Assembly (NCBI GenBank): GCA_902492455.1 | Contig: CABULH010000018.1 | Span: forward strand, 9,290 to 73,289 | Direction of reading: 5' to 3' | Source of the DNA: an uncultured Oscillospiraceae bacterium | GTDB taxonomy: Bacteria; Bacillota; Clostridia; Oscillospirales; Acutalibacteraceae | DNA length: 64,000 nucleotides | Part shown: piece by piece, positions 26,448 through 34,499 of the stretch | Layout: each line of letters starts with the position of its first letter | Position numbering within the stretch: the first letter of the stretch is position 1 | Position numbers and translations under genes: made by a program | Notes under the pieces: model-generated | Told to the model about the DNA's origin: nothing | Seen by the model: only the letters and a program-made list of their open reading frames with translations | The model's database searches: none

Positions 26448-26736
26448 TGCCGCAGTGCGGCATTTCGTCCTGAGATCGCCGTATTCCCCTTTGATGGGGG
26501 GATACATTTGAATTCGGTTGCAGGCTCTCCCCTGAGAGCGGCAACTTTCGGAAAGGACATGATTCTTCTTATGAAAGTCAGACCTTCTGTTAAAAAGATC
26601 TGCGAAAAATGCAAGGTTATCAAGCGCAAAGGCCGTGTCATGGTCATCTGCGAGAATCCCAAACACAAGCAGCGCCAAGGCTGATTCCCCTCAGCCCGCG
26701 TTTGCTCATTCTTTGCGTCCCGTTGATACAGGACGC
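26448..26736 (+). repeat. Hairpins around rpmJ
   Basis: Four inverted repeats: TGCCGC/GCGGCA (26448-26462, then TTTCGT); GTATTCCCC with GGGGGATAC (26481-26505); GTTGC..CTCTC with GAGAG..GCAAC (26517-26545, then TTTCGG) just before rpmJ; and GCGTCC/GGACGC (26715-26736) between rpmJ and rpsM. Short T-runs make weak terminators possible; processing sites are equally possible. Confidence 0.55.
26571..26684 (+). CDS. rpmJ: 50S ribosomal protein L36
   Basis: bL36, 37 residues: MKVRPSVKKICEKCKVIKRK. Zinc ligands are Cys11, Cys14, Cys27 and His32, so the zinc form. ATG 26571 matches all known N-termini even though GAAAGG lies 14 nt away; ATG 26559 in frame is too close to it. Confidence 0.96.
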   Translation: MKVRPSVKKICEKCKVIKRKGRVMVICENPKHKQRQG

Positions 26737-26759
26737 AGCCGAAAGGAAGGAATATCATT

Positions 26760-27128
26760 ATGGCGCGTATAGCTGGTGTTGACCTGCCCAGAGATAAACG
26801 CATTGAAATCGGCCTTACCTATATCTTTGGGATCGGCCGCAAAACGTCCAACGACATTCTCGCCGCTACCAACGTGAACCCCGATACCCGTGTCCGGGAT
26901 TTGACGGAGGAAGAGGTTTCCAAACTGCGGGAATACATCGACCATAACGTGACGGTGGAAGGTGACCTCCGCCGGGATATCGCTTTTGATATTAAGCGTT
27001 TGATCGAAATCGGCAGCTATCGTGGTATCCGCCACCGCAAGGGTCTTCCTGTGCGCGGCCAGCGGTCCAAGACCAATGCCCGCACCCGCAAGGGACCGAA
27101 GAAGACCATCGCCAACAAGAAGAAATAA
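26760..27128 (+). CDS. rpsM: 30S ribosomal protein S13
   Basis: uS13, 122 residues, in the 30S head contacting tRNA. RIAGVDLPRDKRIEIGLTYI start; RHRKGLPVRGQRSKTNARTR near residue 92 is diagnostic. GAAAGGAAGG precedes ATG 26760. Confidence 0.98.
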   Translation: MARIAGVDLPRDKRIEIGLTYIFGIGRKTSNDILAATNVNPDTRVRDLTEEEVSKLREYIDHNVTVEGDLRRDIAFDIKRLIEIGSYRGIRHRKGLPVRGQRSKTNARTRKGPKKTIANKKK

Positions 27129-27143
27129 GCAGGAGGGATAAGA

Positions 27144-27557
27144 ATGGCTGCTGCAAAAACCACGGCGCGCAAAGGTACAACCGCCGTCCGCCGCCGCAAA
27201 GAACGCAAAAACATTGAACGGGGCGCCGCACATATCCAGTCCACGTTCAACAATACCATTGTCACCATCACCGACTCCCAGGGCAATGCTCTGTCCTGGG
27301 CCAGCGCCGGCGAGCTGGGCTTCCGCGGTTCCCGGAAATCCACTCCCTACGCGGCGCAGACCGCTGCTGAAACCGCTGCTCGCGCGGCGATGGAGCACGG
27401 ACTGAAGGTTGTCGAGGTGTTCGTCAAAGGACCCGGCGCCGGCCGTGAGGCCGCGATCCGCGCCCTGCAGGCCGCCGGACTCGAGGTCAACATGATTAAA
27501 GACGTGACCCCGATTCCCCACAACGGATGCCGTCCTCCCAAGAGAAGACGCGTATAA
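27144..27557 (+). CDS. rpsK: 30S ribosomal protein S11
   Basis: uS11, 137 residues, platform protein. AHIQSTFNNTIVTITDSQGN near residue 31 and PIPHNGCRPPKRRRV at the end are diagnostic. AGGAGGG precedes the start; 15 bp after rpsM. Confidence 0.98.
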   Translation: MAAAKTTARKGTTAVRRRKERKNIERGAAHIQSTFNNTIVTITDSQGNALSWASAGELGFRGSRKSTPYAAQTAAETAARAAMEHGLKVVEVFVKGPGAGREAAIRALQAAGLEVNMIKDVTPIPHNGCRPPKRRRV

Positions 27558-27581
27558 TTCAAATCAGGAGGTGCAACCAAT

Positions 27582-28211
27582 ATGGCTAGATATACCGGTC
27601 CGGTGTGCAAACTCTGCCGCCGCGAAGGTCAGAAACTCTTTTTGAAGGGCGAACGCTGCTACACGGGCAAATGTGCTGTCGCCCGCCGTGCTTATGCTCC
27701 TGGCCAGCATGGTCAGGCCCGCAATAAGAAAGCGTCTGAATACGGCCGTCAGCTGCGTACTAAGCAGTATGCCCGCCGTTACTACGGTGTACTGGAGAGC
27801 CAGTTCCGTCACTATTTTGAACTGGCCGAGAAAATGCCCGGCGTGACGGGTGAAAACCTGCTGCGTCTGCTGGAATCCCGGCTGGATAACGTTGTTTATC
27901 GTCTGGGCTTTGCCAGTTCTCGCGCGGAAGCCCGTCAGCTGGTTTCCCACGGTCACTTTTCCGTGAATGGCCGCCGGGTCAACATTCCTTCCTATCTTGT
28001 CAAGGTTGGTCAGACGGTTTCCATGAACGACGGCAGCCGTCAGCTGGATAAGATGAAGGCGATTGTGGAGTCCAACGGCTCCCGTCCGGTGCCGAAGTGG
28101 CTGGATCTGAATCGCGACGCGCTGGCTGCTAAGGTAGTCTCCATGCCGGAACGCGAGGATATCGATCTTCCCATCGAAGAAACCCTCATCGTCGAGTTGT
28201 ACTCCCGCTAA
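27582..28211 (+). CDS. rpsD: 30S ribosomal protein S4
   Basis: uS4, 209 residues, primary 16S binder. Zinc-binding N-terminus with CKLC near residue 9 and CYTGKC near 26; S4 RNA-binding domain LESRLDNVVYRLGFASSRAE near 97. In B. subtilis rpsD stands alone; here it lies in the alpha operon as in many Clostridia. AGGAGG precedes ATG 27582. Confidence 0.98.
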   Translation: MARYTGPVCKLCRREGQKLFLKGERCYTGKCAVARRAYAPGQHGQARNKKASEYGRQLRTKQYARRYYGVLESQFRHYFELAEKMPGVTGENLLRLLESRLDNVVYRLGFASSRAEARQLVSHGHFSVNGRRVNIPSYLVKVGQTVSMNDGSRQLDKMKAIVESNGSRPVPKWLDLNRDALAAKVVSMPEREDIDLPIEETLIVELYSR

Positions 28212-28270
28212 TGCTGCGGATCTGTCCCCGACGACCGCGCAATGCACGTTTATATTCAGTGGAAGGGGCT

Positions 28271-28290
28271 GCCGGACGCCCTTGTCCGGC
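28271..28290 (+). repeat. Hairpin between rpsD and rpoA
   Basis: GCCGGAC/GTCCGGC with a 6-nt loop in the 112-bp gap; flanking GAAG/CTTC can extend the stem. No T-tract, so not a terminator. Confidence 0.5.
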
Positions 28291-28323
28291 CGCTTCATTC
28301 CGTTTCAATAAGGAGGGTTTTGC

Positions 28324-29277
28324 ATGATTGAGATTGAGAAGCCCAGAATCGACGCGCTCGACCTGGCCCCCAACGGCACTTATGGGAAATTCGTCGTGGA
28401 GCCGCTGGAAAGAGGCTACGGCACAACGCTGGGCAACAGCCTGCGCCGCGTGCTGCTGTCTTCCCTCCCGGGCGTCGCGGTAACCTCCGTCAAAATCGAC
28501 GGAATCCTGCATGAGTTTTCCACCATCGAGGGTGTGAAAGAGGATATCACCGAGATCATCCTGAACATCAAGGGCCTGATCATGAAGATCAACGGAGACG
28601 GTCCGAAGGTGGTGTATGTGGAGGCGGAAGGCCCCGGAGAGGTGACCGCCGGCTCCATCAAATGCGACAGCGAGGTAGAGATCCTGCAGCCCGACATGCA
28701 CATTGCCACCCTGGGTGAGGGCGCGAAGCTGTATATGGAAATCACCCTCGACAAAGGACGGGGCTATGTGCCCGCCGAGCGCAACAAGCAGCAGATGACG
28801 CCGATCATCGGCGTGATTCCGGTTGATTCCATCTACACACCGGTGGTAAAGGTGAACTACACAGTGGAGAACACCCGTGTAGGACAGATCACCGACTACG
28901 ACAAGCTGACCCTGGAAGTGTGGACCAACGGGACGATTTCCGCCAAAGAAGCCGTTTCCTTGGGCGCGAAGGTGCTGACGGAGCATTTGAACCTGTTTGT
29001 GGATCTGTCCGGTGAGGCTTATTCCGGCGATTCCATCATGGTGGAAAAAGACGACAAGGGCAAGGAAAAGGTCCTGGAGATGACCATCGAGGAGCTGGAC
29101 CTGTCCGTTCGTTCCTTCAACTGCCTGAAACGTGCGGGCATCAACACCGTGGAAGACCTTATCAGCAAGAGCGAGGAAGATATGATGAAGGTCCGCAACC
29201 TGGGCCGCAAATCCCTGGAAGAGGTTATCAACAAGCTGGCCTCTTTGGGCTTCAAGCTCTATAATGAAGAGGAATAA
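28324..29277 (+). CDS. rpoA: RNA polymerase alpha subunit
   Basis: 317 residues. N-terminal dimerisation domain (GYGTTLGNSLRRVLLSSLPG near residue 33), linker near 235, and C-terminal domain that contacts UP elements and activators (LDLSVRSFNCLKRAGINTVE near 258; RNLGRKSLEEV near 291). ATG 28324 follows AAGGAGGG. Confidence 0.98.
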   Translation: MIEIEKPRIDALDLAPNGTYGKFVVEPLERGYGTTLGNSLRRVLLSSLPGVAVTSVKIDGILHEFSTIEGVKEDITEIILNIKGLIMKINGDGPKVVYVEAEGPGEVTAGSIKCDSEVEILQPDMHIATLGEGAKLYMEITLDKGRGYVPAERNKQQMTPIIGVIPVDSIYTPVVKVNYTVENTRVGQITDYDKLTLEVWTNGTISAKEAVSLGAKVLTEHLNLFVDLSGEAYSGDSIMVEKDDKGKEKVLEMTIEELDLSVRSFNCLKRAGINTVEDLISKSEEDMMKVRNLGRKSLEEVINKLASLGFKLYNEEE

Positions 29278-29341
29278 CGCGGGAATGCCTGAGACTTTCC
29301 TTTTAGAATGCCGTTAACCTAAGGATAAGGAGTGAATTCAA

Positions 29342-29686
29342 ATGCCCGGAACCAGAAAGCTCGGCCGCCCGACTGCGTCGCGTATGGCTATGCTGAGAGC
29401 GATGGTTACCTTCCTGCTGGAAAAAGGCCGGATTGAAACCACCGTCACCCGTGCAAAAGAAGTCCGGTCCATGACCGAGAAGATGATCACCATCGCCAAG
29501 AACCCCACTTTGGCGAATAAACGCCTGGTATTTTCCTTTGTTACTAAGGAAAGCGTAGCGAAAAAGCTGTTCGATGAAATCGCCCCCAAGTATGCCGACC
29601 GCAACGGCGGCTATACCCGTATCATCAAGACCCAGGCCCGCCGCGGCGACGCTGCGGAAATGGCCATCATCGAACTGGTGAAATAA
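29342..29686 (+). CDS. rplQ: 50S ribosomal protein L17
   Basis: bL17, 114 residues, last gene of the superoperon. KLGRPTASRMAMLRAMVTF near residue 5 (usually LGR.S.HR) and GGYTRIIKTQARRGDAAEMA near 90. A strong terminator follows. The ecfAAT-truA-rplM-rpsI genes that often follow in Firmicutes are absent here. Confidence 0.97.
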   Translation: MPGTRKLGRPTASRMAMLRAMVTFLLEKGRIETTVTRAKEVRSMTEKMITIAKNPTLANKRLVFSFVTKESVAKKLFDEIAPKYADRNGGYTRIIKTQARRGDAAEMAIIELVK

Positions 29687-29701
29687 GCGCGAATATCTGG
29701 A

Positions 29702-29731
29702 AAGCCAGCCGGAAAACCGGCTGGCTTTTTT
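29702..29731 (+). terminator. Terminator of the ribosomal superoperon
   Basis: AAGCCAGCCGG and CCGGCTGGCTT form an 11-bp stem with an AAAA loop, followed by TTTTTT. Confidence 0.95.
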
Positions 29732-29789
29732 GTACTCCAGAAAATAAAGAGTGAATTATACATAATGTAGATGATTATGAATCCGGGAG

Positions 29790-29818
29790 TTGACAGAAAA
29801 TCGTATGAGCACTACACT
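29790..29818 (+). promoter_or_regulatory. Promoter of the QueG-like gene
   Basis: TTGACA (29790-29795), 17 bp, TACACT (29813-29818). About 95 nt of leader follow. Confidence 0.65.
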
Positions 29819-29918
29819 AATGCTATCAGCTCACGACAAGGACAAGCCCTGTTCACAATTCTAAGGGTTTTCTATAAGAACAGGTAGCACAGCAGCTGGA
29901 TTAAGGAGAGCAGGAATT

Positions 29919-30752
29919 GTGAAAAATATTCAAGATGAAATTCAGCAAATTCTGCGGGAATACGATTTGCCGCTGCATGGTTTCTGTCCTTTTCAAGCGG
30001 TGGAAAACCATCTGCTGCCCTGCCGCGCGGCTGCGCGGCTGCCGGAAAATGCGCGAACCGTTTTGGTGACTTTATTTCCTTACCGATTTGCCGATGAAGG
30101 GCCGCGGAATCTTTCCCGTTACGCCGCCTGTCTGCCGGATTATCATAAGGCAGCTGGCGAGAAGTTAAACCGGGCGGCCGCCGCCTTGATGGAGACATTC
30201 CCTCCACATCGTTTTGAAGCTTTTGTAGACAATTCTCCTTTGCCGGAGGTTCGAACCGCTGCTTTGGCAGGATTGGGCTGTGTGGGGGACAATGGAGTGC
30301 TCATTCATCCGGAATTCGGTTCTTGGGTATTTATCGGCGCAATCGTCACGGATCTGGAATTATCCTTACCGATACCCGGACCAATAGAGGAATGTCTTCA
30401 TTGCGGCGCCTGCAGCGCAGCATGTCCATCGTCATGTGTGGGATTGACCGGTGAGGAACGCCGAAGGAGGTGCTTATCGGCGGTTTCACAAAAAAAGGGA
30501 TTTCTGAGTGCGGAGGAGGAGGAACTGTTGCGGGGCAGCCCATTGGTTTGGGGATGTGATCGCTGCCAGGAGGTATGTCCTTTGAACAGGAAGACCCGGA
30601 TCGCTCCACACCCCAGCTTCGTTGGTTATCAAGGCTGGCTGTCGGAGGATGATTTAGAACACTTGGAAGGCAAGGCTTATGGTTGGAGGGGAAAGCGGGT
30701 ACTGGAGCGAAATCTGGAACTGCAGAACAAGGCGAGTCAAGCCGCCGATTGA
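29919..30752 (+). CDS. QueG-like iron-sulfur protein (epoxyqueuosine reductase family)
   Basis: 277 residues. N-terminal region resembles the cobalamin-binding DUF1730 part of QueG (SRYAACLPDYHK near residue 69; PLPEVRTAALAGLGCVGDNG near 106). Two 4Fe-4S motifs follow: CLHCGACSAACPSSC near 159 and CDRCQEVCP near 213. QueG reduces epoxyqueuosine to queuosine in tRNA; this protein lacks the C-terminal HEAT repeats of long QueG (about 350-380 residues), so the substrate is uncertain. GTG 29919 follows AAGGAGAG. Single gene; the next promoter overlaps its stop. Confidence 0.75.
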   Translation: MKNIQDEIQQILREYDLPLHGFCPFQAVENHLLPCRAAARLPENARTVLVTLFPYRFADEGPRNLSRYAACLPDYHKAAGEKLNRAAAALMETFPPHRFEAFVDNSPLPEVRTAALAGLGCVGDNGVLIHPEFGSWVFIGAIVTDLELSLPIPGPIEECLHCGACSAACPSSCVGLTGEERRRRCLSAVSQKKGFLSAEEEELLRGSPLVWGCDRCQEVCPLNRKTRIAPHPSFVGYQGWLSEDDLEHLEGKAYGWRGKRVLERNLELQNKASQAAD

Positions 30753-30777
30753 CGAATAAAGGCGTGCGTTGTATAAT
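30749..30777 (+). promoter_or_regulatory. Promoter of the SanA-like gene
   Basis: TTGACG (30749-30754), 17 bp, TATAAT (30772-30777). The -35 overlaps the stop codon of the preceding gene. Confidence 0.7.
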
Positions 30778-30843
30778 AATAATTGAAAATAAGATCTTGA
30801 CAGATTGTCATATCACAGGCAAAAAGGAGGATGTTGAAGCGGC

Positions 30844-31521
30844 ATGATAAGGAAGCGAAAGAAACGGATTGTTCTGCTGCTGATTTTGGTGTTGCTGACA
30901 GCTGCTGTTGCCTCTCCCTTTGCTGTGAACGCTTATGTCACTGGTTCGTCGGAGAAACGGATCATCACCGCTGAAGAGGCGGCGGAGGGTGAGCCGGCCG
31001 ACTGCGTACTGGTGCTGGGAGCTTTGGTATACCCTGACGGCAGGCTCTGCGCCATGCTGGAAGATCGAGTGAAGACGGGAATCGCCCTCTATCAAAGCGG
31101 AGCGGCGAAAAAGCTGCTGTTCAGCGGTGATCATGGCCGGGAGGATTATGACGAGGTCAACGCCATGAAGCAGTATGCCCTGGACGCCGGGGTTCCGGAA
31201 GAGGATATTTTTTTAGATCACGCGGGATTTTCTACTTACGAATCTGTTTACCGTGCCAAAGCCATTTTTCAGGTTGAATCGGTGCTCATCGTCACACAGA
31301 AATACCATCTGTACCGCGCCCTATATGCGGCGGAAGAGATGGGGCTGGAAGCCAGGGGAGTAGACGGCGCGCTGCAGGAATATATTGGACAGGAAAAACG
31401 GGAGTTTCGGGAATTTTTAGCCCGGAATAAAGATTTTTTGATGTGTGTTGTCAAGCCGGCTCCCACTTATTTAGGGGCGGCAATTCCCATTACAGGAGAT
31501 GGACGAGCCACCCGGGGCTGA
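30844..31521 (+). CDS. SanA/YdcF-family (DUF218) membrane-anchored protein
   Basis: 225 residues: a basic start and one hydrophobic helix (residues 9-30), then a DUF218 domain outside the membrane. Family marks are DCVLVLGALVYPDGRLCAML near residue 52, LLFSGDHGREDYDEVNAM near 90 and TQKYHLYRALYAAEEMGL near 148. E. coli SanA and ElyC affect envelope barrier function and lipid-carrier use in wall synthesis; the same is inferred. AAGGAGG is 13 nt upstream, a long spacing. Probably cotranscribed with the next gene, 35 bp on. Confidence 0.85.
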   Translation: MIRKRKKRIVLLLILVLLTAAVASPFAVNAYVTGSSEKRIITAEEAAEGEPADCVLVLGALVYPDGRLCAMLEDRVKTGIALYQSGAAKKLLFSGDHGREDYDEVNAMKQYALDAGVPEEDIFLDHAGFSTYESVYRAKAIFQVESVLIVTQKYHLYRALYAAEEMGLEARGVDGALQEYIGQEKREFREFLARNKDFLMCVVKPAPTYLGAAIPITGDGRATRG

Positions 31522-31556
31522 CAGAAAGATCAATAACCGCGAAAGGCGTGAATCAC

Positions 31557-32600
31557 ATGACATTGCTGGTGCAAACCGAACGCATCCTGGCGAATTTTCG
31601 TATTCTGCAGAAACAGGCGGGGGGAACGCCGCTGATCCCAACCCTGGAAGCCAATGCCTACGGTTTGGGAGACGTGGCGGTGGCACAGCTGCTGGCTGGC
31701 GCCGGTATAAAAACTGTGGCGGTATCCCGACTGGAGGAAGCGGTCCGCATTGCGGAGAATGTCCGGGGATTGGATATCCTGCTGCTGACGCCTTATGCAG
31801 GGGAAGAGGATATCACCGCCATTTTGAAAAACGATATTATCGCCGCGGTGGGCTCCAACGATAGTGCGGTTTTAATCAGCTCTTTAAGCCGAAAACTGCG
31901 CTGCCGGGCGCGGGTACAGCTTTGTTTTGATTTCGGCATGGGCCGGTTTGGCTATATGCCTCAGGATGTGGTCAAGGCCGCTCAAACCATCCACCATCTG
32001 GAGAATGTAGAGCTGTATGGAGTCTTTACCGCCCTGCCGGCCAAGAAGATGAAGGAAGCAGCTGCCCTCCAGCAAGTGAAGGATTTCCAGCGGGTGCTTA
32101 CCGCTATTGAGCGGGAGGGGCTGCGCTACGGAATCGCCCACATGGCGGACAGCAGCCAGGCTGCCCAGTATAAGGAAATGCGCCTTGGGGCAGTCCGGGC
32201 GGGGGCGGACCTTTTTGGCCGGGGCCCGCAGAAGGAGCGGCACGGCCTTAAGAAGGTTGGACGGGCGGTTTCGGAGATCTGCGACCTAAAATGGATGGCC
32301 GCAGGCAGTACCGTAGGAGAGGACGGCGGCTATAAGCTCCGCCGTGCCACCCGTTTGGCGGTGGTTCCCGCGGGTCTGGCGGACGGCGTCTTTACCGATG
32401 GACAGATGAAAGGGTGGCTTTTTTTCCGGCCCAAGCTGACTTGTGAAATCAACGGAAGGAAAGCGCCGGTGGTGGGCCGGGTGGGGCTGACTTCTCTGAC
32501 GGCGGATGTTACCGACCTGGACTGTGCACCGGGAGATATCGTGTCCTTTGAAGCGGATCCGGTGGGTATCAGCGCCTTTACCCGCCGGGATTATGTGTAA
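31557..32600 (+). CDS. Alanine racemase-like protein lacking the catalytic lysine
   Basis: 347 residues aligned by eye over the whole alanine racemase fold: TIM-barrel marks LCFDFGMGRFGY near residue 121, AHMADSSQAAQ near 195 and GAVRAGADLFGRGP near 209; C-terminal domain RLAVVPAGLADGVF near 267 and VVGRVGLTSLTADVTD near 305. The PLP-lysine motif, normally (V)KANAYGHG, reads TLEANAYGLG: Lys is Glu. The second catalytic Tyr region, normally VSYGxxY, reads VGEDGGY. Both catalytic bases thus seem lost, although cofactor-pocket glycines remain. It may bind a ligand, scaffold or regulate; racemase activity is unlikely. ATG 31557 with AAAGG; overlaps the next gene by 8 bp. Confidence 0.8.
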   Translation: MTLLVQTERILANFRILQKQAGGTPLIPTLEANAYGLGDVAVAQLLAGAGIKTVAVSRLEEAVRIAENVRGLDILLLTPYAGEEDITAILKNDIIAAVGSNDSAVLISSLSRKLRCRARVQLCFDFGMGRFGYMPQDVVKAAQTIHHLENVELYGVFTALPAKKMKEAAALQQVKDFQRVLTAIEREGLRYGIAHMADSSQAAQYKEMRLGAVRAGADLFGRGPQKERHGLKKVGRAVSEICDLKWMAAGSTVGEDGGYKLRRATRLAVVPAGLADGVFTDGQMKGWLFFRPKLTCEINGRKAPVVGRVGLTSLTADVTDLDCAPGDIVSFEADPVGISAFTRRDYV

Positions 32601-33978
32601 AACAGGGGAGCGGGTGCCGGCGGCATCAGCTCCCTTTTCCAGTCCGTTGGCAGATACTTTAATAGAATATACAAAAAGGAATATATCCTCATTTCATACT
32701 CCGGGGCATAAAGGGAGACTGTATAATTGCGCCGATCCACTGCTGGATCTGACGGAACTGCCGGATACCGGCAGCCTTTACGATGGAGGGGATCGGATAG
32801 AAGAGGCGGAGAAGGCGGCTGCCGAACAGTTCGGCGCTGCCCGGACGCTTTTCAGCGCTGGCGGCTGTACCCTTTGTATCCAGACAATGCTGGCGCTGGC
32901 CGGGGGAGGCGGACGAATTCTCATGGCCCGGAATGCCCACCGAAGCGCTCTTAATGCAGCGGCGCTTTTGGGAATGGAGCCGGTATGGATCTGGCCGGAT
33001 TATAATCGGAACAAGGGGCCGATCAATGCAGTACAAATAGAAAAAATGTTAAAATCTGATAGACATATACGATCCGTATATATCACCTCCCCGGATTATT
33101 ACGGCAACCTTTGTGATATAGAGGCTATTGCCGCAGTATGCAGCCGGGCAAGAGTCCCGCTGCTGGTGGACAATGCTCATGGCAGTCATTTGGGGGCCTT
33201 TGGACGGCACCCCCTAGCGTTGGGCGCTTATATGACGGCGGACAGCGCTCACAAGACCCTGCCAGTGCTCACCGGCGGTGCTTATTTGCATTTCAGTCGG
33301 GATGCCGCCGACAGCATTTCCTCTTCCTCCGCCAAGGCGGCTATGGCCTTGTTTGGTTCCACTTCTCCCTCCTTTATGACTTTGGCGTCTCTGGATACTG
33401 CTCAGGTTTGGTGGGGACAAGAAGGGAAAAACGCGTGCCAGAGATTAGTACATAGAATAGAGGAATTGAAACGCCAGGCGGCTGTCGTCGGACTGTCGCC
33501 TGCATTTCCGGAAATATCCCCCCAGTTTAAGGACCCGATCCGGCTGGCACTGGATAGCATAAACGGCTGGGAGACAGCAGAGCATTTCCGCCGGTTCGGC
33601 TGTGAGCCGGAAATGGCGGATGACCGGTATGTGGTGTTTATTCTCACGCCGTTTAATACAGAAGAGGATTTGGACCGCTTGTTTGAGGCATTGAAGGCGT
33701 ATGTACCCGGAAAAAAAAGCAGCAGGCCATCCTTTTCCGCTATTCCACCGTCCGCGGAACCGGAAAAGGTGCTTACGCCTCGGCAAGCGGTGCTGGCTCC
33801 TTGGGAAGAGATACCGGCGGGGATGGCTGTCGGACGTATCGCTGCCAGAGCGGTGTGTCCCTGCCCGCCGGGGGTTGCTGCCGTAGCGCCGGGAGAACGG
33901 CTGTCCGCCGAGTTGACTGATTGGCTGGGAAGCAGAGGGTTTACGATGCTGCCAGTTGTGAAGGAAAAGACGCGATAA
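32593..33978 (+). CDS. Orn/Lys/Arg decarboxylase-family PLP protein (YaaO-like)
   Basis: 461 residues, fold type I PLP enzyme of the short amino acid decarboxylase group. FHTPGHKGR near residue 38 is the family mark, LVDNAHGSH near 195 binds the cofactor and SAHKTLPVLTGGAY near 219 holds the PLP lysine. The long N-terminal wing of inducible decarboxylases is missing, as in B. subtilis YaaO and SpeA types; substrate (Arg, Lys or Orn) cannot be told. The gene heads the holB cluster, as yaaO does in B. subtilis. ATG 32593 overlaps the previous stop; GTG 32614 is an alternative start. Confidence 0.85.
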   Translation: MCKTGERVPAASAPFSSPLADTLIEYTKRNISSFHTPGHKGRLYNCADPLLDLTELPDTGSLYDGGDRIEEAEKAAAEQFGAARTLFSAGGCTLCIQTMLALAGGGGRILMARNAHRSALNAAALLGMEPVWIWPDYNRNKGPINAVQIEKMLKSDRHIRSVYITSPDYYGNLCDIEAIAAVCSRARVPLLVDNAHGSHLGAFGRHPLALGAYMTADSAHKTLPVLTGGAYLHFSRDAADSISSSSAKAAMALFGSTSPSFMTLASLDTAQVWWGQEGKNACQRLVHRIEELKRQAAVVGLSPAFPEISPQFKDPIRLALDSINGWETAEHFRRFGCEPEMADDRYVVFILTPFNTEEDLDRLFEALKAYVPGKKSSRPSFSAIPPSAEPEKVLTPRQAVLAPWEEIPAGMAVGRIAARAVCPCPPGVAAVAPGERLSAELTDWLGSRGFTMLPVVKEKTR

Positions 33979-34024
33979 GGCGGATCCTGTCGTAAAAAAT
34001 CTCCTTTCCAGGCGGGGAAACGCC

Positions 34025-34053
34025 TTGTAACGACAGCCGGAATACGGTATAAT
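34025..34053 (+). promoter_or_regulatory. Promoter of the darA-holB cluster
   Basis: TTGTAA (34025-34030), 17 bp, TATAAT (34048-34053). The leader is about 110 nt and GC-rich, with no clear terminator. Confidence 0.65.
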
Positions 34054-34169
34054 GGGTATAGCCCGCAGTGTACGCCGGCGGACGGTATCTGCAGAGCAAT
34101 GGATATGGCCGTCTTGCGTTCAGCGGAAGCTGCTGACCCAACCTTAACATCTACTGGGAGGTTTGTTAT

Positions 34170-34490
34170 ATGAAACTGATTTTTGCCATTGTTAATAAGG
34201 ATGACAGCAATGTAGTATCCTCCGCGCTGACCCGGGGTGGGTTCTCCGTTACCAAGCTGGCCACCACCGGCGGATTTCTCCAGGCCGGGAACACCACCTT
34301 CCTGGTAGGTACCGATGATACCCGAGTGGACGAGGTGCTGTCCATCATTGAGAAGCATTCCAAGAAGCGGACCCAAATGGTGCCCACCACCAATTACGGT
34401 ACCACCACCTATGCCTCCTTCCCCGTGGAAGTGACGGTGGGCGGCGCGACGGTTTTTGTCATGAGTGTGGACCGCTACGAAAAGATCTGA
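34170..34490 (+). CDS. darA: Cyclic di-AMP receptor PstA/DarA
   Basis: 106-residue PII-like DUF970 protein that binds cyclic di-AMP as a trimer. MKLIFAIVNKDDSNVVSSAL start with GFSVTKLATTGGFLQAGNTT near residue 25 forms the ligand site, and PVEVTVGGATVFVM lies near the end. Its downstream role is unsolved in the family. In B. subtilis (yaaQ) it follows tmk; here no thymidylate kinase gene precedes it. GGGAGG precedes the ATG; 9 bp to holB. Confidence 0.95.
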   Translation: MKLIFAIVNKDDSNVVSSALTRGGFSVTKLATTGGFLQAGNTTFLVGTDDTRVDEVLSIIEKHSKKRTQMVPTTNYGTTTYASFPVEVTVGGATVFVMSVDRYEKI

Positions 34491-34499
34491 GGAATATCC

